Source of the DNA: Hyphomicrobium sp.
GTDB lineage: Bacteria > Pseudomonadota > Alphaproteobacteria > Rhizobiales > Hyphomicrobiaceae
Reading direction: 5' to 3'
DNA: 43,319 nt
Assembly (NCBI GenBank): GCA_002928955.1
Contig: PERT01000027.1
Location: 1 to 43,319 of the forward strand
Shown one piece after another: positions 26,052-35,105 of this stretch (position 1 is the first letter of the stretch; the number at the start of each line of letters is the position of its first letter). Below the pieces are notes generated by a model, which was given only the letters and a program-made list of their open reading frames with translations, was not told the DNA's origin and ran no database searches. The position numbers and the translations under genes were made by a program.

Positions 26052-26131
26052 TTGAGCCACCCGGTGCGTGGTGCGCACTCCGTACCAGCGCGCGCCGCCG
26101 CCTGTTGCATCCTCACAGCTGAAATCGGCAG

Positions 26132-26207
26132 CTAGTGGTCTGTCTCGCCTAAATCGCTGCACTGCCGGAAACCGCTGTCGATTTAGGCGAGACATAAAGA
26201 CCACTAG
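26132..26207. repeat. Hairpin element C1
   Basis: 76 bp from CTAG to CTAG: 10-bp outer stem (CTAGTGGTCT and complement), a perfect 15-bp inner stem, a 22-nt loop and an ATAA bulge on the 3' side. It is followed by a 13-nt spacer and D1. Confidence 0.92.
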
Positions 26208-26220
26208 CAAAAACAATGGT

Positions 26221-26300
26221 TTAGTGTGGCGTTCAACGCGCCTTGATTGACGACCAGCTTGCCGCTCGCACAGGTCAATTAAGGCGCGACGCCACACTAG
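26221..26300. repeat. Hairpin element D1
   Basis: 80 bp from TTAG to CTAG: 11-bp outer stem (TTAGTGTGGCG side), a TTCAA bulge on the 5' side, a 15-bp inner stem with one G-T-type mismatch and a 22-nt loop. Its terminal CTAG (26297-26300) is also the first CTAG of C2. Confidence 0.9.
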
Positions 26301-26372
26301 TGGTCTGTCCCGCCTAAATCGCTGCACTGGCGGAAACCGCTGACGATTTAGGCGAGACATAAAGGCCACTAG
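26297..26372. repeat. Hairpin element C2 (second copy of C)
   Basis: Near-identical to C1. The outer stem has changed GGTCT/AGACC to GGTCT/GGCC, and the loop differs at a few bases. With D2 it forms a tandem duplicate of the C1-spacer-D1 block at a 165-bp period. Confidence 0.9.
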
Positions 26373-26385
26373 CAAAAACAATGGT

Positions 26386-26465
26386 TTAGTGTGGCGTTCA
26401 ACGCGCCTTGATTGACGGCCAGCTTGCCGCTCGCACAGGTCAATTAAGGCGTGACGCCACACTAG
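26386..26465. repeat. Hairpin element D2 (second copy of D)
   Basis: 80 bp from TTAG to CTAG, near-identical to D1. One inner-stem base (GTGACG for GCGACG on the 3' side) and one loop base differ. It closes the four-hairpin cluster in the 567-bp gap 26052-26618, which also holds the fadL terminator and no gene. Confidence 0.9.
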
Positions 26466-26544
26466 GACGATCGCACGTGAGCGGTCGCACGTGGCCCTCT
26501 TAAATCCAATTGACGTTAAGGTTCGGCTTCTGACCCAAACGAAA

Positions 26545-26569
26545 CGGCCGGTGACACTGTCACCGGCCG
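26545..26569 (-). terminator. Probable terminator after the FadL gene
   Basis: A perfect 11-bp GC-rich stem (CGGCCGGTGAC and complement) with a 3-nt loop, 50 bp past the fadL stop. On the minus strand it is followed by a moderately T-rich run (GTTTCGTTTGG), weaker than a classical U-tract. Confidence 0.65.
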
Positions 26570-26618
26570 CATGAACTTCTCACAACCAGCCACTGGCTAG
26601 GGCCAAGCGCCTCAGGGC

Positions 26619-27911
26619 TTAGAACTTCGACTTGAGACCGACCGACAGAATATCAACGCTCGACTCGGCGGTTCCTGTCCCGAGCGTAGCCGGATCGCCG
26701 TTGGCGGTGGTACGGGCGAACGTGCTATCCTCAACGAAGACATGGCTATAGGCGAAGTCGAGAACCGTGGTTTCGTTCCACTTGTAGCTGGCGCCGATGG
26801 AAGCCCAGATGCGGTCGGCATCCGGCAACTGCAGCAGTCGTTGCGAAGGTTCCTGGATCGGCGAGATCTCATAGGCACCGCCAGCGCGAAGCGTCAGCTT
26901 CTGGTTGACGTCATACTCTCCGCCGAGGGAGAACAACCAGCCGTCCTCCCACTGCAAGTCGACGCTCACAGGCCTTCCGGCCGCCAACAGCGGAGCACCG
27001 GTTGCGGCCAGCAACACCGGCTGGTTTCCGGCCCGGCTCCATTGGGTCCATTCCACGGTACCCGACACGCGCGCATGCGCCGCGACGTCTTGTGTGAAAC
27101 TCAGAGTGACCTTATCGGGCGTGTCGATGTCGGCGATGATAGGCGTGTCAGGGACTCCGCCCGAAAGTTCGAAAAAGCCTTCAAGGCTGTGGGTGACCGC
27201 CGAACGCCAACCCAGGCCAATCGATGTGCCGGGCGTGGGCTTCCAGTTGACGCCAAGTGTCCAACCCACGTCGATGCTGTCGCCCTGCAGATTCGCGCGC
27301 AATCCCCCACCGATCGGGGCGGTCGTCGTCTGGAATTTCTGCAAATCGAGGAACTGGATTTGAAGACCGGCACCGACACTCACGCCTGGCAAGATCTCGT
27401 GCGAAATCGTCGGGGTCGCGTTTACGCTGAAGAGCTTGGCGCTCGTATTATAAATGGATCCTACCCACCGCCTGTTGTCGGGCTGGGTTCCCAAGCCGTA
27501 TTGCGAATTGATGCCGAGAGCGAACACTGTCGACGGACTGTGGCGATAGGCGATGTAGCTCGCCGGCACGACGGCATCACGACCGATGTCGACGCTGCAG
27601 TCGCCGACGCCGCACAGACCGGACACGGGCCCGCCCGTGATCGTCGTCTCAGAGTTCGGCAAAATCAGTGCGTAGTTTGATTCTGCTGTGATGCCGGCTC
27701 CGACATAGTTCGAGGCCGCCGGGTTCCAGAACATACTCGACAGGCTGCGACCACCAGCGGCAGCACCTGCGAACGACATGCCCTGGAAGTGTGTCGACTG
27801 TTCTCTGACTTCAAAGCCACCGGCCAGGGCTGCGCCTGCCGTCGCCGCGAGCGCGGCCGACGCCATCGTAACCTTCAGTGCCGCCTTGTAGCTGGTCTTT
27901 CCGAAGTGCAT
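26619..27911 (-). CDS. fadL: OmpP1/FadL-family outer-membrane hydrophobic-compound porin
   Basis: 430 residues from ATG 27911, with signal peptide MHFGKTSYKAALKVTMASAALAATAGAALA. The mature N-terminus GGFEVREQSTHFQGMSFAGAAAGGRSLSSMFWNPAA is the FadL plug/hatch region with the conserved Asn-Pro-Ala. The rest alternates as a beta-barrel and ends SSVDILSVGLKSKF with a C-terminal aromatic, as outer-membrane barrels do. Paired cysteines lie in SGLCGVGDCSVD. It should pass long-chain fatty acids or other hydrophobic compounds. GGGGGG precedes the ATG. A terminator-like hairpin follows at 26545. Confidence 0.92.
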   Translation of the reverse strand: MHFGKTSYKAALKVTMASAALAATAGAALAGGFEVREQSTHFQGMSFAGAAAGGRSLSSMFWNPAASNYVGAGITAESNYALILPNSETTITGGPVSGLCGVGDCSVDIGRDAVVPASYIAYRHSPSTVFALGINSQYGLGTQPDNRRWVGSIYNTSAKLFSVNATPTISHEILPGVSVGAGLQIQFLDLQKFQTTTAPIGGGLRANLQGDSIDVGWTLGVNWKPTPGTSIGLGWRSAVTHSLEGFFELSGGVPDTPIIADIDTPDKVTLSFTQDVAAHARVSGTVEWTQWSRAGNQPVLLAATGAPLLAAGRPVSVDLQWEDGWLFSLGGEYDVNQKLTLRAGGAYEISPIQEPSQRLLQLPDADRIWASIGASYKWNETTVLDFAYSHVFVEDSTFARTTANGDPATLGTGTAESSVDILSVGLKSKF

Positions 27912-28331
27912 GTTCGTCCCCCCAATGATCCCCAACCAGAGCTTCGTCGCCTTGACATGCGAGAAACGCAACCCTGACCGCCAGCGCCAGACCGCGCCAT
28001 CTGATTGACAAACTCTAGAATGTCGATTGGTTGCGGCTCAACAGGAAACCGAGGGTTGCTCCGTAGGCGTTGACTATATTTTAACCGTTGTGTGTTTTTC
28101 GCATCACTCGGCCGCCGAGTGTGATGATCGCGACGTCCGTTTCATTCTTGCGGCGAGTTCGGAGACCGACTTCGCGATCTGAATCAGATAGGAATCAATG
28201 GTTTGCCAGTGACCTTCCGGCCGCGGAGTTGGCTCAACGCCCGCTGCAGAATGAGGCGAGCGTCGCGGCCGCGACGCCAGAGCTTTGTCCAATCCGCAAT
28301 GTTCCGGATAGCCTTATGGCGGCAAAGAAAA
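27912..28331. other. Intergenic region upstream of fadL
   Basis: About 420 bp. It holds the fadL leader. A minus-strand ORF at 28104-28292 contains a helical QTIDSYLIQIAKSVSELAARM stretch, which might be a real small protein, but I could not establish a start or family. No RNA gene or repeat was seen. Confidence 0.35.
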
Positions 28332-28359
28332 AACCGGTCCGGGCGGACCCGAACCGGTT
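28332..28359 (-). terminator. Rho-independent terminator
   Basis: Stem AACCGGTCCGGG against CCCGAACCGGTT (one mismatch) with a CGGA loop. On the minus strand it is followed directly by a T-run. It lies about 200 bp downstream of the stop of the minus-strand gene at 28558 and probably ends that transcript. Confidence 0.8.
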
Positions 28360-28557
28360 CTTCAGCCAGCCTGATCGCGCTACGGAGCGCTGATCCGGCC
28401 CTCCCCCCGGAGGCTCGTGTCCGATGCGGGAGATCGCGTCCCGACATCAGAAATCGATGCCGGATATTTGCCGAGACCGTGCATCAGGGCAAGCCTCCGA
28501 CCGGTGAAACACACACGGCGAGGCTTCGTTGCAACACCGAGCGCAGACACCGCAACG

Positions 28558-29073
28558 TCAGCACTTGTCCAGGCTGATCGCGATGCGCGAAACCTGGAGG
28601 CCGCGGGGCACAATGGTGATGACCTGCATGCATGAGGCGATGGCGACCGTCATCGCCGCCGAGAAATTGCTCCCCTGGATCAAAAGATTGAAGCCCGGCC
28701 CGGTCAACCGTCCGGAGACAGACCCTTGCGCCGCGTATGTGCGCTCTTCCCAGTTGCCGGACACTGCGTCTCCCGAGACGTTGAGGTTGGCGACAGCGTC
28801 GATGCGGAAGCTCTGGCTGGCGCAGCGCAGATTCTGCTGCAATCCTGCGCTACCACCTTTCGAGATGCCGCCTTCCGTTGTGACGCTCGGCTCTTTGGTA
28901 AAATAGGTCGCGACGCACTTCACTTGCTCTGACGATCCGTCTTCCATGGTGATCGAGCCCCAGCCCGACCAGCGGCCGTCAATGCCAACCATTGGACTGG
29001 CGGGTGAGGAAGGAACCACCCCGGCCAGCGCGAGGGCCATGGCGACCGAGATTTTTCGAAACCTTTTTATCAT
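28558..29073 (-). CDS. Exported protein of unknown function
   Basis: 171 residues. The signal peptide is MIKRFRKISVAMALALAGVVPSSPA. The mature part is beta-rich: GIDGRWSGWGSITMEDGSSEQVKCVATYF, LQQNLRCASQSFRIDAVANLNVSGDAVSGNWEERTY, and SMQVITIVPRGLQVSRIAISLDKC. Four cysteines (K-C-V, R-C-A, S-C-M and the C-terminal C) could form two disulfides. It looks like a small lipocalin-like periplasmic protein conserved among Bradyrhizobium-type bacteria, but I cannot name a family. It appears monocistronic, with a terminator at 28332. Confidence 0.75.
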   Translation of the reverse strand: MIKRFRKISVAMALALAGVVPSSPASPMVGIDGRWSGWGSITMEDGSSEQVKCVATYFTKEPSVTTEGGISKGGSAGLQQNLRCASQSFRIDAVANLNVSGDAVSGNWEERTYAAQGSVSGRLTGPGFNLLIQGSNFSAAMTVAIASCMQVITIVPRGLQVSRIAISLDKC

Positions 29074-29260
29074 CAGGTGCCCTCATCGAAGCCACGACGT
29101 GCACCTTCATGTTTCGCACGCCGCGTTTGATCACAAGTGCTGACGTCATCGGTCAACTTGCTGAATTCATCTGTGGCGGAACAAGGACGTTGGCCCGTGC
29201 GCCCAGCTGAAACCGTGGATGCTTGATGGACTGTGCCTTGCCAGCATCGGCCACGGGCAC

Positions 29261-30097
29261 TTACTGCGGCGCCGGATGCTTGCGGATGGCGAAGAGATGG
29301 TCGACCGGCCCCGAACCTTCGCCCAGCGTGAGTGATGCGCCATGCGTCAATGCCTGCCAGACGAACGCCTTGCCACGCCGAACCGCCTCGTCGAGCGGCA
29401 GCCCCAGCGCGAGGAAGGCGGTAATCGCCGCTGAGAGCGTGCATCCGGTTCCATGCGTATTCCGGGTGTCGATCCGAGGCAAGGCGAGGCGCCACGTGTG
29501 ACCCGCGGCCGTGACCAGCACGTCGACAGCCTGATCCCCATCACCATGCCCGCCCTTGAGCAGAACGGCCCTGGGGCCCAATTCGAGTATGGACACCGCC
29601 TGCGCCTCGACTTCGGCGATGGTCCGAGCCACAGGACGAACCAACAGCTTTGCCGCTTCATCCAAATTGGGAGTTGCCAGATCGGCGAGCGGCAGCAGCA
29701 CATGGCGGACTGCCTCGATCGCGTCATGTTCCAGCAGGATATCGCCACTGGTGGCCACCATGACCGGATCGACCACGCGAGGCCCGAGCGAATGCGTTGC
29801 GAGGATCGCAGCGACCGCCGCCACCGTCGCCGCGTCGCCGAGCATCCCGGTCTTTACCGCGCGCACATCAAGGTCGGCTGCTACGGCGTCCACCTGACGC
29901 ACGATGAACGCCGACGGCACGCCCAGAACGCCCGAGACACCGCATGTGTTCTGCGCGGTCAGCGCGGTCACGACCGATGCGCCATAGACCCCTAACGCCG
30001 TGAACGTCTTCAGGTCCGCCTGAATGCCGGCGCCGCCCGAGCTGTCGGAACCGGCGATCGTCAGTGCTACGGGTTGCCTACCGGGAACGTCCGCCAT
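29261..30097 (-). CDS. thiD: Hydroxymethylpyrimidine/phosphomethylpyrimidine kinase
   Basis: Phosphorylates HMP and HMP-P in thiamine biosynthesis. 278 residues from ATG 30097. Ribokinase-like fold: substrate-binding TIAGSDSSGGAGIQADLKTFTALGVYGASVVTALTAQNT, VVDPVMVATSGD, TPNLDEAAKLL, LKGGHGDG, and the anion-hole/catalytic stretch RNTHGTGCTLSAAITAFLALG with the catalytic Asp replaced in place by the family's usual Cys-containing GTGC motif. No other thi gene is nearby. It starts 4 bp after the ccdA stop, suggesting co-transcription with ccdA. Confidence 0.94.
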   Translation of the reverse strand: MADVPGRQPVALTIAGSDSSGGAGIQADLKTFTALGVYGASVVTALTAQNTCGVSGVLGVPSAFIVRQVDAVAADLDVRAVKTGMLGDAATVAAVAAILATHSLGPRVVDPVMVATSGDILLEHDAIEAVRHVLLPLADLATPNLDEAAKLLVRPVARTIAEVEAQAVSILELGPRAVLLKGGHGDGDQAVDVLVTAAGHTWRLALPRIDTRNTHGTGCTLSAAITAFLALGLPLDEAVRRGKAFVWQALTHGASLTLGEGSGPVDHLFAIRKHPAPQ

Positions 30098-30101
30098 TTT
30101 G

Positions 30102-30905
30102 TCAACGGCCCCCGATGCCCTGCTTCATAATCTCGGTCTGGAGAGACTTCGAGGTGAAGGTCTCCTCGATGGTGGCGAGGAAAGGGAACGTCTCGATCAT
30201 CCATTGGCCGAGCCAGTTCATGGATCCCGTGAGAAACATGATGCCGGTCACCACCAGCACCGCGCCCATGACTTTCTCCACCCTGCCAAGGTGCCGCTTG
30301 AAGCGGCCCATGAACGACATGAACGGGCGGATGGCGACAGCCGCCAGAACGAACGGCACGCCGAGCCCAAGCGAGTAGACGAGCAGCAGCGTGACGCCCG
30401 TCGTCAGGCTCGCCTCGTTGGCGGCGAGAGCGAGCACGGTGGCCAGGATCGGCCCCACGCACGGCGTCCACCCGAAGGCGAAGGCGAGCCCCAGCAGGTA
30501 GGCGCCCATGTAGCTCGTGGCCGGCACCTCGCCGTGGTAGCGCGCGTCGGTGTAGAGCAGCGGGATGCGCATCAGCCCAAGGAAATGAAGCCCGAACAGA
30601 ATGATCACCACGCCCGCGACCATCGCAAGTTCCGCCCGCCAGGACTGAATGAAATGGCCGAACATTGAGGCTCCTGCTCCGAGGCCGACGAACACGGTCG
30701 TGAACCCGAGCACGAAGAACAAGGAAGCGGCGACCACACGGCGCCAGACCTTGTCTTCGATGCCACTCTCCTCGGTCAGCTGATCGATGGTCGTGCCGCC
30801 GAGATAGCCGAGGTAGGGTGGCACCAGCGGAAGCACGCAGGGCGAAAGAAAACTCACCAATCCGGCCAGCGCCACGCCCGCATAGATTGAAATGTCGGCT
30901 ATCAT
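30102..30905 (-). CDS. ccdA: CcdA/DsbD-type transmembrane thiol-electron carrier
   Basis: 267 residues from ATG 30905 (MIADISIYAGVALAGLVSFLSPCVLPLVPPYLGYLGG), with six to seven hydrophobic segments. The two conserved redox cysteines are visible in LSPCVLPLVP and GWTPCVGPIL, as in CcdA and the DsbD transmembrane domain. It moves reducing power from cytoplasmic thioredoxin to periplasmic thiol proteins, chiefly for cytochrome c maturation, which fits a genome with c-type cytochromes. The frame runs back to 31013, but the shorter start matches the family. Downstream partner CcmG-type genes are not in the window. Confidence 0.92.
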   Translation of the reverse strand: MIADISIYAGVALAGLVSFLSPCVLPLVPPYLGYLGGTTIDQLTEESGIEDKVWRRVVAASLFFVLGFTTVFVGLGAGASMFGHFIQSWRAELAMVAGVVIILFGLHFLGLMRIPLLYTDARYHGEVPATSYMGAYLLGLAFAFGWTPCVGPILATVLALAANEASLTTGVTLLLVYSLGLGVPFVLAAVAIRPFMSFMGRFKRHLGRVEKVMGAVLVVTGIMFLTGSMNWLGQWMIETFPFLATIEETFTSKSLQTEIMKQGIGGR

Positions 30906-31033
30906 CTCATGGCCTTTGGCGGGTGGCTCGTCACGGAAGGTTGGCCGAGGCCGTTGCCTCAGTTCCTCCTCGGATCCATTACGTATGGGGCGGCCCCCTC
31001 CGCGGCAAGTCAACTCGCTGTCACAGGGGCCGC

Positions 31034-31720
31034 TTACCGCGCGACGATCCCCTCGAGCACGTCAGCAAGACCGTCAAAACCCGGCCGCACCATATCGGCG
31101 CCAAGTTGGGTCGCAGGTCGATCGCCATAGCCATGCGCGAAGACGATCGACACGACACCGCAGGCCCTAGCACACCCGACGTCGGCGGCACTGTCTCCCA
31201 CCATGACGGCTCGGGCTGTATCAACGCCGATCTCGTCGATCAGGGCCAACAGCATGTCAGGGGCCGGCTTCAAGCGGTGACGCGAGCTGCCGCCGATCAG
31301 CCCGTCGACGCTGCCGGCGACGCCGAAGGCCGCAATCAGTTCCGCGGCAAGATCGTGCGGCTTGTTGGTGCAGACGCCGATCCGCCATCCACGTCGTTTG
31401 AGCGTCACAAGTTCTTCCGCGGCACCCGCATAAAGCGTGCCGTAGCGGCTCGGCGTAACAGCATAGGCGTCGAGAAATACACGATAAGCGCGATCGACCG
31501 CCTGGTTTTCCGAAGCGCCGCCCGAGGCCGCGATTGCCCGCTCCACCAGCAGCCGAGCGCCGCCGCCGACCATCCGCTTGACATCCCTCAAAGGAAGCGG
31601 CGGATAACCCAGGTCCGTCAACGCTACATTCAGCGCCGCGGCGATATCGGGCGCGGTATCCGCCAATGTCCCATCGAGATCGAACACCACGGCCCTGGCG
31701 GACTGCGGTCCACTCTTCAC
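31034..31720 (-). CDS. gph: Phosphoglycolate phosphatase-type HAD phosphatase, copy 2
   Basis: 228 residues from ATG 31720. HAD motif I FDLDGTLADTAPDIAAALN, motif II VCTNKPHDLAAELI, the motif III Lys in HRLKPAPDMLLAL, and motif IV MVGDSAADVGCARACGV. The cap has GYPPLPLRDVKRMVGGGARLLVERA, characteristic of Gph. Its ATG overlaps the pgk stop by four bases (ATGA), so it is translationally coupled to pgk. That placement next to transketolase and Pgk suits a phosphoglycolate role. The paralogue at 19913 sits alone. Confidence 0.9.
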   Translation of the reverse strand: MKSGPQSARAVVFDLDGTLADTAPDIAAALNVALTDLGYPPLPLRDVKRMVGGGARLLVERAIAASGGASENQAVDRAYRVFLDAYAVTPSRYGTLYAGAAEELVTLKRRGWRIGVCTNKPHDLAAELIAAFGVAGSVDGLIGGSSRHRLKPAPDMLLALIDEIGVDTARAVMVGDSAADVGCARACGVVSIVFAHGYGDRPATQLGADMVRPGFDGLADVLEGIVAR

Positions 31721-32922
31721 GCTGCTTCTCTGAGCAGAGCGGCCACTCCCGGCAGTTCGCGGCCTTCAAGCCATTCGAGGAACGCGCCGCCCGCGGTCGA
31801 CACGTAGGTGAAGTCCCCCGTCACCCCGGCTGCATTGAGCGCGGCCACGGTATCGCCGCCGCCGGCAACCGAAGCCAACCGGCCAGCTCGCGTGAGCATG
31901 GCGGCCTCCCGCGCCAAAAGAAATGTGCCCTCACCAAACGGCGAAATTTCGAACGCGCCGAGCGGGCCGTTCCACAACAGCGTGCGGCACTCTCTGACCA
32001 CGGCGGACATTTCGGCGATCGAGCGCGGGCCGACGTCGAGCATCATACTCTCGGGCGGGATGGCATCGACAGCCACGACTTTCGATGATGCGCCGGCTTT
32101 GAGCTCAGCGGCCACGACGCCGTCGGAGGGCAGCACGATCACGCAGCCGCTCGCGTTTGCCGCCGCTATGATCTCGCGCGCCGTGCCATGGAAATCTGGC
32201 TCGGATAGCGATTTTCCGACATTGAAGCCTTGCGCCTGCAAAAATGTGTTGGCCATCCCGCCGCCGATGATCAACCGGTCCACCTTCCGGACCAGATTGG
32301 TCAGTATCGGGATCTTGGTCGAAACCTTGGAACCGCCGACAACGGCTGCGGTCGGACGACGAGGCTCCTCCAGCGCATCGCGCAAGGCGCTGATCTCCTG
32401 AGCCATCAAGGGACCGGCATAGGACGGCAGCAGTCGCGTGATCCCGTCGACGGAGGCGTGCGCGCGGTGCGAACTTGAGAACGCCTCCCCGACGAACAAA
32501 TCGCCGGAGCGGGCGAGCGCGCGCGCAAACTCGGGGTCGTTCTTTTCTTCGCCGGCGTGGAACCGCAAATTCTCGAGCACCAGGATCTGGCCCGGCGCCA
32601 GCGCTGCCACAGCCGCGTCGACGGCCGGCCCGATGCAGTCGTCGACGAAGCCGACGGGAGCGCCGAGCACCTCCGACAGCTTCTCTGCGACGGGCCTAAG
32701 TGAATACTTCGGATCGCGACCCTTGGGCCGCTCGTAATGTGAGATGACCAGGACGCGAGCGCCGCGGGCCGCGAGATCACTGAGGCATGGCGCGATCCGT
32801 ACCAGGCGGGTCGCATCGGTGACGTGCCCATCCGCCATCGGCACATTGAGATCGACGCGGACGATCGCGCGCTTGCCACGGACATCCAAGCCGACCGTCG
32901 TCCTGAGCTTTGTGAAATTCAT
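31717..32922 (-). CDS. pgk: Phosphoglycerate kinase
   Basis: Reversible phosphate transfer between 1,3-bisphosphoglycerate and ADP. 401 residues from ATG 32922 (MNFTKLRTTVGLDVRGKRAIVRVDLNVPM); a GTG two codons upstream is possible. Landmarks are RVDLNVP, VISHYERPKGRDP, ENLRFHAGEEKNDPEFA, GGSKVSTKIPILTNL, and the C-terminal GAFEISPFGEGTFLLAR, with the ATP loop SVAGGGDTVAALNAAG. Preceded by tkt (53 bp) and coupled to gph. No gap gene lies between tkt and pgk, unlike many relatives. Confidence 0.96.
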   Translation of the reverse strand: MNFTKLRTTVGLDVRGKRAIVRVDLNVPMADGHVTDATRLVRIAPCLSDLAARGARVLVISHYERPKGRDPKYSLRPVAEKLSEVLGAPVGFVDDCIGPAVDAAVAALAPGQILVLENLRFHAGEEKNDPEFARALARSGDLFVGEAFSSSHRAHASVDGITRLLPSYAGPLMAQEISALRDALEEPRRPTAAVVGGSKVSTKIPILTNLVRKVDRLIIGGGMANTFLQAQGFNVGKSLSEPDFHGTAREIIAAANASGCVIVLPSDGVVAAELKAGASSKVVAVDAIPPESMMLDVGPRSIAEMSAVVRECRTLLWNGPLGAFEISPFGEGTFLLAREAAMLTRAGRLASVAGGGDTVAALNAAGVTGDFTYVSTAGGAFLEWLEGRELPGVAALLREAA

Positions 32923-32975
32923 GCTCACCCTGTTCGATTAAAAAATTGAGCTTCAAGTCGACCACAACCGGAGTC

Positions 32976-34985
32976 TCACGCGCGCTTGGCGCAAAGCCCG
33001 CGCGCGACATCCGCGACCCGCTCAGCCGTCACTCCGAAGTGCTTGAACAGTTCACCCGCCGGCGCGGATGCACCGAAGTCCGAGAGCCCGACAAACGCAT
33101 CACCCGGTCGCATCCACTCGTGCCAGCCTTGGGCGACTGCCGCCTCGATCGCCACTCGAGGTTGATGTCCGAGAACGCTGTCACGGTAGTCAGCCGATTG
33201 CGCTCGGAACAACTCGAAGCTGGGCATCGACACCACCGCGGCTACTATGCCGTCGTTGGCCAAAAGTGCGGCGGCGTCTGCTGCGAGGCCCACTTCCGAG
33301 CCCGTGGCAATGAGCGTTACGCCGCGCTTGCCGGCTGCTTCTTTGACGACATAACCGCCTTTGGCCGAGACGTTGGCAGATGACACTTCCGCGCGCAGCA
33401 TTGTCGGCACGGCTTGCCGCGTCAGCGCCATCACCGTCGGGCGGTCGGACGCGCCGAGCGCAATATGCCAGCATTCGGCCGTCTCGATGGCGTCGGCTGG
33501 CCGCAGAACCAGAAGGTTCGGTATGGCTCGGAGTGCCGCCAGATGTTCGACCGGCTGGTGCGTCGGGCCGTCCTCGCCAAGGCCGATGCTGTCGTGAGTC
33601 ATGACGTAGACGACACGCTGCTTCATCAGCGCCGAAAGGCGGATCGATGGCCTGCAGTAGTCGGTGAAGACGAGGAACGTCGCGCCATAGGGCACAATGC
33701 CGCCGTGGAGGGCGAGCCCGTTCATGGCGGCAGCCATACCGTGCTCGCGCACCCCATAGTGGATGTAGTTGCCGGCGAAGCTTCCAGGAGCCACCGCTGC
33801 GTGGTGCTTGGTACGCGTGCCGTTGGATGGCGTCAAATCGGCCGAGCCACCGATCAGCTCGGGCATGACCGGGACCACATGCTCGAGCGCCATCTGCGAC
33901 CAAACGCGAGTCGCGCGCTTCGATGTGTCGGCGGCGAAAGCCAACTTGGCCTTGACCAATGCATCCTCAACAACCGGAGCCAGGCCTGAGCCCGCATGGG
34001 CGGCGAGTGTCGCCTTCGCGCTTTCGCCAGCCTCGGCAAATCTTGCGGTCCAGGCCTTATGCTCGGCCTGTCCGCGCGCGGCCGTGCCACGCCACGCGGC
34101 CTGCACGTTCGCCGGGATCTCGAATGCGGCGTGCGGCCAGCCGAGCTTTTCGCGGGTGCCCTTGACTTCCTCGGCGCCGAGCGGCTCGCCGTGGGTCGAG
34201 GACTTTCCGGCCTTGTTCGGAGCGCCGAAACCGATGACCGTCTTGCAAGCAATGAGCCAGGGCTTAGAAGCATCCGACTTGGCCTTGAGGATGGCGGCAG
34301 AAACAGCATCCGCGTCATGGCCGTCGACCCGCATGGTGTTCCAGCCAGATGCCGCAAACCGCGCACACTGGTCATCGGAAACCGACAGCGACGTTGCGCC
34401 GTCGATCGAGATCGAATTGTCGTCGAACAGAACCACAAGCTTGCCGAGCCTCATGTGGCCGGCCATCGAGATGGCCTCGTGGCTGATACCTTCCATCAGG
34501 CAGCCGTCGCCGGCGAGGCAGTAGGTATGATGATCGACCAGACCGTCGCCAAGGCGCGCGTTAAGCAATCGTTCGGCAAGCGCCATGCCGACGGCATTGG
34601 CTAGGCCCTGTCCAAGCGGGCCAGTCGTGGTCTCGATGCCTGGCGCATGGCCGAACTCCGGGTGGCCAGCAGTCATGGAACCGAGCTGACGGAAAGCCTT
34701 CAACTGCTCGATCGTCATGCCCGGATAGCCGGTCAGGTACAGCAGCGAATATAGAAGCATGGAGCCGTGGCCGGCCGAAAGCACGAAGCGATCCCGGTCG
34801 GGCCACTCTGGCGCCAAAGGATCGAACTTCAAATGCTCCCGGAACAGCACGGTCGCCACATCGGCCATGCCCATTGGCATCCCTGGATGGCCAGACTTTG
34901 CCTTCTCAACGGCATCCATGGCCAGGGCGCGAATCGCGGTCGCCATCTCGCTCACGCTGGCTGTCCCAGTCGTCGGTGCTGCCAT
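32976..34985 (-). CDS. tkt: Transketolase
   Basis: Thiamine-diphosphate enzyme of the non-oxidative pentose phosphate and Calvin pathways. 669 residues, full length. The N-terminal ThDP domain shows [47 protein letters not shown] and [19 protein letters not shown] with the GDG...N metal site ([14 protein letters not shown]). The middle Pyr domain begins near [50 protein letters not shown] carries the catalytic Glu. It ends [13 protein letters not shown]. First gene of the tkt-pgk-gph block. Confidence 0.97.
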   Translation of the reverse strand: MAAPTTGTASVSEMATAIRALAMDAVEKAKSGHPGMPMGMADVATVLFREHLKFDPLAPEWPDRDRFVLSAGHGSMLLYSLLYLTGYPGMTIEQLKAFRQLGSMTAGHPEFGHAPGIETTTGPLGQGLANAVGMALAERLLNARLGDGLVDHHTYCLAGDGCLMEGISHEAISMAGHMRLGKLVVLFDDNSISIDGATSLSVSDDQCARFAASGWNTMRVDGHDADAVSAAILKAKSDASKPWLIACKTVIGFGAPNKAGKSSTHGEPLGAEEVKGTREKLGWPHAAFEIPANVQAAWRGTAARGQAEHKAWTARFAEAGESAKATLAAHAGSGLAPVVEDALVKAKLAFAADTSKRATRVWSQMALEHVVPVMPELIGGSADLTPSNGTRTKHHAAVAPGSFAGNYIHYGVREHGMAAAMNGLALHGGIVPYGATFLVFTDYCRPSIRLSALMKQRVVYVMTHDSIGLGEDGPTHQPVEHLAALRAIPNLLVLRPADAIETAECWHIALGASDRPTVMALTRQAVPTMLRAEVSSANVSAKGGYVVKEAAGKRGVTLIATGSEVGLAADAAALLANDGIVAAVVSMPSFELFRAQSADYRDSVLGHQPRVAIEAAVAQGWHEWMRPGDAFVGLSDFGASAPAGELFKHFGVTAERVADVARGLCAKRA

Positions 34986-35105
34986 CGCCCTATCCCGTCC
35001 TGACGTTCGCGGTGCCGCTCGGGCCGCCGTATCCTCAAAGAGAGCGGCACATTTAGCGACCGTAACCGGCGCCGTCCAGTGTTCCGACTGGTGCCTGGTC
35101 CGAGA

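Noticed and set aside
26132-26465. CRISPR array
   Set aside because: The repeats are long palindromes with fixed 13-nt joins and no variable spacers, and no cas genes are present.
26132-26465. Integron attC sites
   Set aside because: The bulged hairpins resemble attC in shape, but lack the GTTRRRY/RYYYAAC boxes and there is no integrase or gene cassette.
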